In this document: piece by piece, positions 58,191-64,000 of the stretch
How the letters are laid out: every line of letters starts with the position of its first letter
Numbering within the stretch: the stretch's first letter is position 1
Assembly: GCF_018829635.1 (NCBI RefSeq)
Contig: NZ_JAHKKG010000003.1
Coordinates: 62,001-126,000 of the forward strand
From: Paractinoplanes bogorensis
Lineage (GTDB): Bacteria > Actinomycetota > Actinomycetes > Mycobacteriales > Micromonosporaceae
Length of the DNA: 64,000 nt
Direction: 5' to 3'
The notes under the pieces: model-generated
Told to the model about the DNA's origin: nothing
Databases searched by the model: none
Seen by the model: the letters and a program-made list of their open reading frames with translations, nothing else
Program-made: the position numbers and the translations under genes

Positions 58191-58880
58191 ATGCCGCTGC
58201 CCCTGGATGTGGATGCCGTGGTCTTCGACTGCGACGGCCTGCTCGTGGACACCGAGAGCGCCTGGACCCGCGCCGAGACGAGGATCTTCGCCGAGCACGG
58301 GCACGGCTTCGGCCCCGAGCAGAAGGCGATCGTCATCGGCACCACGCTGGCCGCGGCGGGCGAGGCGATGGCCGGCTGGTTCGGGCGGCCCGGCGACGGT
58401 GAGCGGCTGGCCCGGCGCCTGCACGAGCTGGTGGCGGTCGAGCTGGCCGGCGGCGCCGACGCCCGGCCCGGTGCCCGCGAGCTGGTCGAGCGGCTGCGTG
58501 GGCGGGTGCCGATCGCGGTGGCCAGCAACAGCCCGCGGGTCTTCGTCGAGGCGGCCCTGCGCACGGCCGGTGTCGACGACCTGTTCGAGCACATCGTCAC
58601 CGCCGACGACGTGGTGCACGCCAAGCCGGCCCCCGACCTCTACCTGGCCGCGTGTGCCGCGTTGGGCGGTGCCGACCCGGCCCGCAGTGTCGCGTTCGAA
58701 GACTCGGCGACCGGCGCGCGGTCGGCCCGGGCGGCCGGCCTGTACGTGGTGGGCGTGCCCTCGCTGCCGGGGGTGACGCTCGAGGTGGACGTAGTCTTCG
58801 AGGCGCTTACCGACCCGGCCCTGACCGGCTGGGCGCCGGTGGTCAGCCGGACTCGGGACCGAAGCGCAGATGCTGGGTGA
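58191..58880 (+). CDS. HAD-superfamily phosphatase, beta-phosphoglucomutase-like
   Basis: 229 residues. Motif I VVFDCDGLLVDTE with the nucleophile Asp, an alpha-helical cap (ETRIFAEHGHGFGPEQKAIV), motif II VPIAVASNSPRVFVE, motif III Lys in VVHAKPAPDLYLAACAALG and motif IV VAFEDSATGARSARAAG. The cap and DCDGLLVDTE form are shared by beta-phosphoglucomutase and sugar-phosphate phosphatases. Its 3' end overlaps the convergent GntR gene by 38 nt. Confidence 0.92.
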   Translation: MPLPLDVDAVVFDCDGLLVDTESAWTRAETRIFAEHGHGFGPEQKAIVIGTTLAAAGEAMAGWFGRPGDGERLARRLHELVAVELAGGADARPGARELVERLRGRVPIAVASNSPRVFVEAALRTAGVDDLFEHIVTADDVVHAKPAPDLYLAACAALGGADPARSVAFEDSATGARSARAAGLYVVGVPSLPGVTLEVDVVFEALTDPALTGWAPVVSRTRDRSADAG

Positions 58881-59499
58881 GGCGGTAACGGTCGCCGCGG
58901 TAGACCGACTGGGCGTGTTCGATCACCCGGCCCGCCGCGTCGTGGGTGGTGCGCTCGAACCGCAGCGCGGGGGAGTGCACCGGTACGCCCAGCAACTCGG
59001 ACTGCGCGGCGTTGGTCACTGTGGGCTCGGTGGTCTGCACGGCCGAGGCGGGGACGACGCCGTGGTGCTCGCGCAGTCGTTGATAGAGCGGCTCGGCCAC
59101 GAAGTCCTGCTCGGTCAGTCCCGGAGCGACGGCGAGCGGCACGACGATCTCCTCGATGGCCATCGGAGCGCCGTCGACGATGCGCAGCCGCACCGCGCGG
59201 ACCAGGCCCGCCGTCGTCACGGCGTACTCCAATAATTCGCTCTGCCAATCGCCCTCGGCCGGGGGCAGGTCGGCCGACGACGGGACCTCCTGGGAGATCT
59301 TGCGGAGGTTGCGGAACGTGCCGCGGCCGTGGCGGCGCACCAGCAGGCCCTCGCGGGTCAGTTCCTCGATCGCGATCCGGACGGTCGGCCGGGACGTGCC
59401 CAGCTGGACGCTGAGATCGCGCTCGGAGGGCAGCGGATCGCCCGGCAGCACCGTGCCGACGAATGCGCGCAGCCGCTCGCTCACCTCACCCCGCCTCAT
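58843..59499 (-). CDS. GntR/HutC-family regulator with UTRA domain
   Basis: 218 residues from ATG 59499 (MRRGEVSERLRAFV). The winged helix is LPSERDLSVQLGTSRPTVRI, AIEELTREGLLVRRHGRGTF. The UTRA ligand domain follows: GLVRAVRLRIVDGAPMAIEE, LYQRLREHHGVVPASAV and YRGDRYRLTQHLRFGP at the end. HutC-type regulators sense small molecules such as GlcNAc-6-phosphate. It is divergent from the secreted glycosidase at 59649, so control of that gene by a sugar signal is plausible (inference). Confidence 0.9.
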   Translation of the reverse strand: MRRGEVSERLRAFVGTVLPGDPLPSERDLSVQLGTSRPTVRIAIEELTREGLLVRRHGRGTFRNLRKISQEVPSSADLPPAEGDWQSELLEYAVTTAGLVRAVRLRIVDGAPMAIEEIVVPLAVAPGLTEQDFVAEPLYQRLREHHGVVPASAVQTTEPTVTNAAQSELLGVPVHSPALRFERTTHDAAGRVIEHAQSVYRGDRYRLTQHLRFGPESG

Positions 59500-59648
59500 C
59501 GGCCCCACTCTGCCGGGCATCGAAGGGCAAGTCACCTGTGCCACGCCTTAAATCGCGACGAGCATATTGACGTACGCCGTTGTCGTGGAGTTGCTTTACC
59601 AGTGGTAAACATCCCCCGTCAGCCTCGTCAGCAAGGAGCCCCACCCCC

Positions 59649-60794
59649 ATGGGCCGGAAACGCAGCGCCGTCGTCGCCGTCAGTCTCGCCGTGGCCACCA
59701 CCGCCGCGGGCATCGTCGCCGCCTCCACCAGCGATGCCGCCACCGCGTGCGGCGCTCTCTTCGACGACTTCAATTACTCTTCCCGTACGGATCCAGCCCT
59801 CACCAAGCGCGGTTGGAGCATCCGCACCCAGACCGGCGGCCCGGGCGTCCCCGGTGCGGGCTGGCGCGCCGACAACGTCGCGTTCCCCACCGTCGACGGC
59901 CAACGCGTGGCGCAACTGACCGCCACCACCGACGGCACCGCGGCCGGCACCACGCACGCCGAGTTCTCGCAGAGTCAGCGCCGCTTCCTGGCCGGCACCT
60001 ACCTGGCCCGCGTCAAGTTCGCCGATGCCCCGGTCAGCGGCCCGGACGGCGACCACGTCAACCAGACCTTCTACGCGATCTCGCCGCTGGCCGCGCCGCG
60101 CGACCCCAGCTATTCCGAGCTCGACTTCTCCGAGTACCTGCCGAACGGCGGCTGGGGCGAGGCCGGGCCGATCAACTACCAGACCAGCTGGTACACGTAC
60201 GTGCCCGAACCCTGGTACGCCGACAACCAGCACGATCAGCAGGCGCGCAGCATCGCCGGCTGGCACGACGTGCAGGCCACGGTGGGCGACGGCCACGTGA
60301 AGTACTACATCGACGGCACGCTGGTCGGCGACCACTCGGGCAAGTTCTATCCCCGGCAGGCCATGTCGATCGACTTCAACCAGTGGTTCATCGACCTGGC
60401 CGGGCGGGCGGCGGGCGCTCCGGCGGTCTGGCAGCAGTCGGTCGACTACGTCTTCCACGCCAAGAACCAGGTGCTGACCCCGGCTCAGGCGACCGCGGCG
60501 GTGGCGTCCTACCGCTCGGCCGGCACCACGCACACTGACACGGTCTCCGCCGCCGGCGACTGCACCGTGACCGCCCCGCAGCCGACGACCACGACCAGCC
60601 GGCCGGCCACCGCGCCGCCGACGACCCAGCCGGCCACGCCCGCCCCGGGTGGGACCGCCTGGGCCCCCGGTGTCGCGTACGCCCGGGGTCAGGTCGTCAC
60701 CTATCAGGGCGCCCGCTACGAGTGCCGGATCGCCCACACGTCGCTGGTCAGCTGGGAGCCCCCGAACGTCCAGGCCCTCTGGCTGGCGCTGTAG
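59649..60794 (+). CDS. Secreted GH16-like glycoside hydrolase with C-terminal CBM5/12
   Basis: 381 residues from ATG 59649 (MGRKRSAVVAVSLAV), with AAGGAG 10 nt upstream. Signal peptide, cleavage near SDA-AT. The catalytic domain has a concanavalin-like fold with the family 16 signature ExDxxE in YSELDFSEYLPNGG, and WHDVQATVGDGHVKYYIDG. A Thr/Pro linker (TTTTSRPATAPPTTQPATPA) leads to a chitin-binding-type domain (WAPGVAYARGQVVTYQGARY, WEPPN). It should cleave an extracellular beta-glucan; the chitin-type binding domain would tether it to fungal or similar cell walls. Confidence 0.85.
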   Translation: MGRKRSAVVAVSLAVATTAAGIVAASTSDAATACGALFDDFNYSSRTDPALTKRGWSIRTQTGGPGVPGAGWRADNVAFPTVDGQRVAQLTATTDGTAAGTTHAEFSQSQRRFLAGTYLARVKFADAPVSGPDGDHVNQTFYAISPLAAPRDPSYSELDFSEYLPNGGWGEAGPINYQTSWYTYVPEPWYADNQHDQQARSIAGWHDVQATVGDGHVKYYIDGTLVGDHSGKFYPRQAMSIDFNQWFIDLAGRAAGAPAVWQQSVDYVFHAKNQVLTPAQATAAVASYRSAGTTHTDTVSAAGDCTVTAPQPTTTTSRPATAPPTTQPATPAPGGTAWAPGVAYARGQVVTYQGARYECRIAHTSLVSWEPPNVQALWLAL

Positions 60795-60865
60795 GGACCC
60801 GAATTGCACCCGGTTCGCAACTGACGGGTTCGAAGACCGGGCGTTCCGCCACCGATGGGCAGTTC

Positions 60866-63157
60866 ATGGCCCCCGTGCGTGCGCGTTCCTCCCGGCTGCT
60901 GACGGCGTCCGTCTGGGGGGCGGGTGCGCTTCTCGGGCTGATCCTCGTGCAGTTCTTCACCGGCTGGGGCAGTGCCGGCCAGGCCCAGCTGCTCAACGAC
61001 CTCGCCTACATCCCGATCACGCTGCTGACCGCCGCCCTCGGGCTGCGCCTGGTGGTGCGGGGCGGGCTGGAGCGGCCGGAGCGGCGGGCCTGGATCCTGC
61101 TCGAGGTGTCGTTCGTCCTGCAGGTCGTCGCGCACGCGGTGTCGCTGGCCCAGAACTTCGTGCCCACCACGCCGGTCTACCCGGCCGTGTCCGACTACCT
61201 GTACGCGGCCGGGATCCCGTTCGTCGTCGCCGGCCTGCTGGTGATGCCGGTGGCCCGCCGCAGCGGGGCCGAGCGGGTCAAGCTGCTGATCGACTCGCTG
61301 ATCGTGGTGGCCGGCGCCTGCATGGCGCTCTGGTATCTCGAGATCGGCCCGCTCATGCAGGAACGCGGCGCCGACCCGGTCGTGATCGCCTTCTCGTCGG
61401 CCGTGCCCGTGCTCGACCTGCTGCTGCTCTTCGCGCTCATCACGCTGCTGCTGCGCCGCCCGGAGGCGGGGGCGGCGATGGGGCTGCTGGCCGGCTCGAT
61501 GGCGCTCAAGGTGGTCGCCGACAGCACCTACACCATCGCGGCCGTGCAGCTCGGGGTCTATTTCCGGCCCGGCGACTGGCCATTCGTGCTGTGGGCCCTA
61601 GGCGCCGCCCTGTCGCTGTTCGCCGTGCACCATCGGCTGCGCGCGGACGAGCAGACGGCCGGCCGGCAGCACTCCCGTCGTGGCCGTCTGGCCTGGCTCC
61701 CGTACGTCGCGGTCGCCCTCGCCTACGGCCTGCTCGCCTTCGCCGCCCGGGACCAGTCGCTCTACCGGCTCGGCGGGATGGTCGTCGGGGCGGTCGCGCT
61801 GACCGGCCTGGTCATCGCCCGGCAGATGTTCGCGCAGCGGGAGAACCGCCGCCTCGCCGTCACCGACCCGCTGACCGGGCTGTCCAACCGCATGCTGATC
61901 GCCGAGCGCCTGGCCGAGGTGGTCCGTCAGCCGATGCGCGAAGGACGGCACAGCGCCGTCATCCTGATCGACCTGGACCGCTTCAAGCCGATCAACGACA
62001 CGTACGGGCACGAGGCCGGCGACGCCGTGCTCAAGGCGGTCGCGGTCGCCCTGCGTACGGTGATCCGCTCGGGCGACACCGCGGGCCGGCTCGGCGGTGA
62101 CGAGTTCGCCGTCGTGCTGCCCGCGCTGCCCAGCCGGGCCGCCGCCGAGAGCATCGCGCAGCGGCTGGTCGACGCGCTGCGCACGCCGGTGATCTTCGGG
62201 GAGCTGGTGCTGGCGGTCGAGGCGAGCATCGGGATCGCCTTCCGCGACGAGACCACCACCGAGACGCTGCATCTGATGGTGCACGCCGACGCGGCCATGT
62301 ACGCGGCCAAACGGGCCGGCCGGGGCCAGTACCGCGTCTTCACCGCCGACATGGACACCCGCGCCCAGGACGCCGAGCTGCGCCGTGCGGTCGAGAACGA
62401 CGAGCTCGTCGTGCACTTCCAGCCGGTCGTCGACCTGAGCACCGGCACCATGGTGACGGTCGAGGCCCTGGTGCGCTGGAACCACCCGGCACGCGGGCTG
62501 CTCATGCCGGGCGCCTTCATCGAGGTGGCCGAGGAGACCGGCGCGGTGATCCCGCTCGGCGAGTGGGTGCTGCGCGACGCGTGCCGGCAGGCCGCCGCCT
62601 GGCGGGCCGAGTACCCGGCCGAGGCCGACGCGCTGTGGCTCAGCGTCAACCTCTCGGCCCGGCAGGTGGTGCTGGCGAGCCTGGTCGACACCATCCGCGG
62701 CATCCTGGACGAGACCGGCTTCCCGGCCGACCGGCTGGTGCTCGAGCTGACCGAGAGCGTGGTGCTGCAACCCGACGAGCCGACCGTGGCCCGGCTCAAC
62801 ACGCTGCGCGAGATGGGCATCGGCATCTCGGTGGACGACTTCGGCACCGGGTTCGCCGCGCTCAGCTATCTGCGTCTGCTGCCGGTCAGCGTGCTCAAGA
62901 TCGACCGCTCGTTCGTCGACGGCATCGACACCGACCCGGACGCGTACGCGGTGGCCGAGGCCGTGGTGCGCCTGGCCCAGGCCTACCGGCTGCACGTGGT
63001 GGCCGAGGGCATCGAGACCGCCGAGCAGGCCCGCTGCCTGGCCGAGATGGGCTGCGGGTACGGGCAGGGCTACCACTTCGCCCGCCCGATGCCCGGCCCG
63101 GCCCTGGCGTCACTGCTGGCCGAGCGCCAGTCGTCGCCGGTGCTCACCAAGTCGTGA
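60866..63157 (+). CDS. Membrane GGDEF-EAL c-di-GMP protein
   Basis: 763 residues from ATG 60866. About ten membrane helices in residues 10-330 (LLTASVWGAGALLGLILVQF and others), no PAS domain. GGDEF intact: LTGLSNRMLIAERLAEV, FKPINDTYGHEAGD and RLGGDEFAVVLPAL, with the RSGD inhibition site. EAL intact: VEALVRWNHPARGLLMPG, VNLSARQVVL, DDFGTGFAALSYL, KIDRSFVDG and EGIETAEQA. It differs from the two PAS-bearing proteins in its membrane sensor. Either activity or both may be present. Overlaps the convergent membrane gene by 14 nt. Confidence 0.93.
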   Translation: MAPVRARSSRLLTASVWGAGALLGLILVQFFTGWGSAGQAQLLNDLAYIPITLLTAALGLRLVVRGGLERPERRAWILLEVSFVLQVVAHAVSLAQNFVPTTPVYPAVSDYLYAAGIPFVVAGLLVMPVARRSGAERVKLLIDSLIVVAGACMALWYLEIGPLMQERGADPVVIAFSSAVPVLDLLLLFALITLLLRRPEAGAAMGLLAGSMALKVVADSTYTIAAVQLGVYFRPGDWPFVLWALGAALSLFAVHHRLRADEQTAGRQHSRRGRLAWLPYVAVALAYGLLAFAARDQSLYRLGGMVVGAVALTGLVIARQMFAQRENRRLAVTDPLTGLSNRMLIAERLAEVVRQPMREGRHSAVILIDLDRFKPINDTYGHEAGDAVLKAVAVALRTVIRSGDTAGRLGGDEFAVVLPALPSRAAAESIAQRLVDALRTPVIFGELVLAVEASIGIAFRDETTTETLHLMVHADAAMYAAKRAGRGQYRVFTADMDTRAQDAELRRAVENDELVVHFQPVVDLSTGTMVTVEALVRWNHPARGLLMPGAFIEVAEETGAVIPLGEWVLRDACRQAAAWRAEYPAEADALWLSVNLSARQVVLASLVDTIRGILDETGFPADRLVLELTESVVLQPDEPTVARLNTLREMGIGISVDDFGTGFAALSYLRLLPVSVLKIDRSFVDGIDTDPDAYAVAEAVVRLAQAYRLHVVAEGIETAEQARCLAEMGCGYGQGYHFARPMPGPALASLLAERQSSPVLTKS

Positions 63158-64000
63158 GCAGCAGGTGGTTGACGGCCAGGGCGACGACGGCCTGGGCGGC
63201 CAGCCAGAAGCGCCGCCGATCGGCCGGGATCAGCGCCGCGCCGGCCGTCAGCCACCACGCGAACGGCAGCCAGATGCGTTCCACCTCGGCCTTGCTGTAG
63301 CCGGACAGGTCGGCGGCCAGGATCGCCACGGCGGCGCTCAACGGCAGCAGCCAGACCGCCCGGCGGGGACCGGTGGATGCCCGTACGGCCCGGCGCACGA
63401 TCACGGCGGCCACGGGACCAGCGCTGACCGCGAGCACCGCCAGATTCGCCCACACCCAGTAGGCGTACGGGCGGATCGAGGCGATGCCCTGGTAGTAGCG
63501 CCGGCCCACCAGGTGATAGCCGTCGAGCCACCAGAAGCCGTACGCGGTGAAGGTGACCACGACCGCTGCCACACCGGCCGTTGCCCACAGCGCCGGGCGC
63601 CAGGAGAAACCGGCCGCAATCACCACACCGGCCACGACAAAAACCATCAGGACCAGCCCGTACGAGAGATAGCAGCCCACGCCGAGCAGCAGGCCCCCGG
63701 CCAGCGCGATCGTGCCGGCGCGCCGGGTCAGTCCGTGGGCCAGCAACGCCACGCCGCTCGCGGTGACCCCGGCGAACAGGCCGTCGGCCGACACCCCGGC
63801 CCACACCGCACCCGGGAAGAGCACGGCGAACGGCACGGCGGCGCGGGCCGCGTCCTCGGCTCCCAGCAGGTGGAGCGTGTGCGGCACGGCGACGGCGGTG
63901 AGCGCGCCGGCCGCGATACAGACGAGCCCGGCCCAGCCGCCGCCGGACAGGCCGATCCGGTCGAGCGCCACGAAGGTGAGCAGCGCCCCGGGTGGATGGC
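63144..64000 (-). CDS. Polytopic membrane protein, glycosyltransferase-like, 5' end outside window
   Basis: The frame is open to the right edge, giving at least 285 residues of a multi-pass protein; an internal GTG at 63971 is not the start, since PPGALLTFVALDRIG reads on beyond it. Membrane helices include WAGLVCIAAGALTAVAV, VLMVFVVAGVVIAAGFSW and AVWLLPLSAAVAILAADL. A conserved segment YWVWANLAVLAVSAGP and YSKAEVERIWLPFAWW lies near the C-terminus, as in actinobacterial GT-C-type integral membrane glycosyltransferases. Function is inferred from this general form; the catalytic part is off-window. Confidence 0.75.
   Translation of the reverse strand, partial: HPPGALLTFVALDRIGLSGGGWAGLVCIAAGALTAVAVPHTLHLLGAEDAARAAVPFAVLFPGAVWAGVSADGLFAGVTASGVALLAHGLTRRAGTIALAGGLLLGVGCYLSYGLVLMVFVVAGVVIAAGFSWRPALWATAGVAAVVVTFTAYGFWWLDGYHLVGRRYYQGIASIRPYAYWVWANLAVLAVSAGPVAAVIVRRAVRASTGPRRAVWLLPLSAAVAILAADLSGYSKAEVERIWLPFAWWLTAGAALIPADRRRFWLAAQAVVALAVNHLLLTTW

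Overview
The window is chromosomal DNA from a high-GC actinobacterium, most likely a Micromonosporaceae member close to Actinoplanes (an inference from base composition, gene style and family mix; no rRNA or other marker gene is present). Support for this: nearly every third codon position is G or C, GTG and TTG starts are common, genes are joined by 4-nt ATGA/GTGA overlaps, and there are a Tat-exported PhoX, a SigE-type ECF sigma factor, a DmdR/IdeR-type iron box and many TetR/LacI/ROK/GntR regulators. No rRNA, tRNA, CRISPR array, insertion sequence or prophage was seen.

Layout. 1-7582 (minus): ROK regulator followed by a sugar-type ABC importer (binding protein, two permeases), aldo/keto reductase, cupin protein, and the two halves of a Tm-1-like protein (UPF0261 and PEP-hydrolase-like TIM barrel), a catabolic operon of unknown substrate that runs off the left edge. 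8084-10490: PhoX phosphatase, an AhpD-like CxxC protein and a thioredoxin. 10459-19078: LacI repressor divergent from a LacI-type sensor fused to GGDEF, an ECF sigma factor with an overlapping LytR_C membrane protein, a secreted protein and a PAS-GGDEF-EAL protein. 19115-22640: small secreted proteins, an ATP-grasp pseudogene broken by a 13-bp tandem duplication, and a TetR/DUF4267 pair. 22637-24536: two-gene nucleic-acid repair cassette (ATP-dependent RNA ligase plus HD-polynucleotide kinase).

24625-33011: DUF1232 protein, TetR-controlled hydrolase and VOC protein, iron-siderophore ABC transporter with an iron box, M56 peptidase/BlaI pair and a second aldo/keto reductase. 33037-35583: second PAS-GGDEF-EAL protein, a paralogue of the first. 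36782-42484 (minus): six overlapping genes (crotonase, acyl-CoA ligase, thioesterase, amidohydrolase, GNAT, HIBYL-CoA hydrolase-like) facing a TetR gene across a palindromic operator, probably a carboxylic-acid CoA catabolic operon. 43169-48964: small membrane protein, PhoU, NhaA, DUF389 protein, KdpD-like orphan kinase and a TolB-like protein.

49078-52097: XRE regulator, cupin, and an SDR/TetR pair with three copies of one palindromic operator. 52098-54020 is a gene-poor, repeat-rich patch of lower coding quality containing an octamer array, 78-bp units and 36-bp units. 54021-57667: P1B-4 metal ATPase with an ArsR sensor, zinc-ribbon protein, a decayed membrane-protein gene, a Rho-N-type protein and a YiaA/YiaB protein. 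57664-64000: GNAT, HAD phosphatase, GntR regulator, a secreted GH16-like enzyme with a carbohydrate-binding domain, a third GGDEF-EAL protein, and a truncated multi-pass membrane protein at the right edge. Four c-di-GMP enzymes in 64 kb, tight operons and many 3'-overlapping convergent pairs are the general features.
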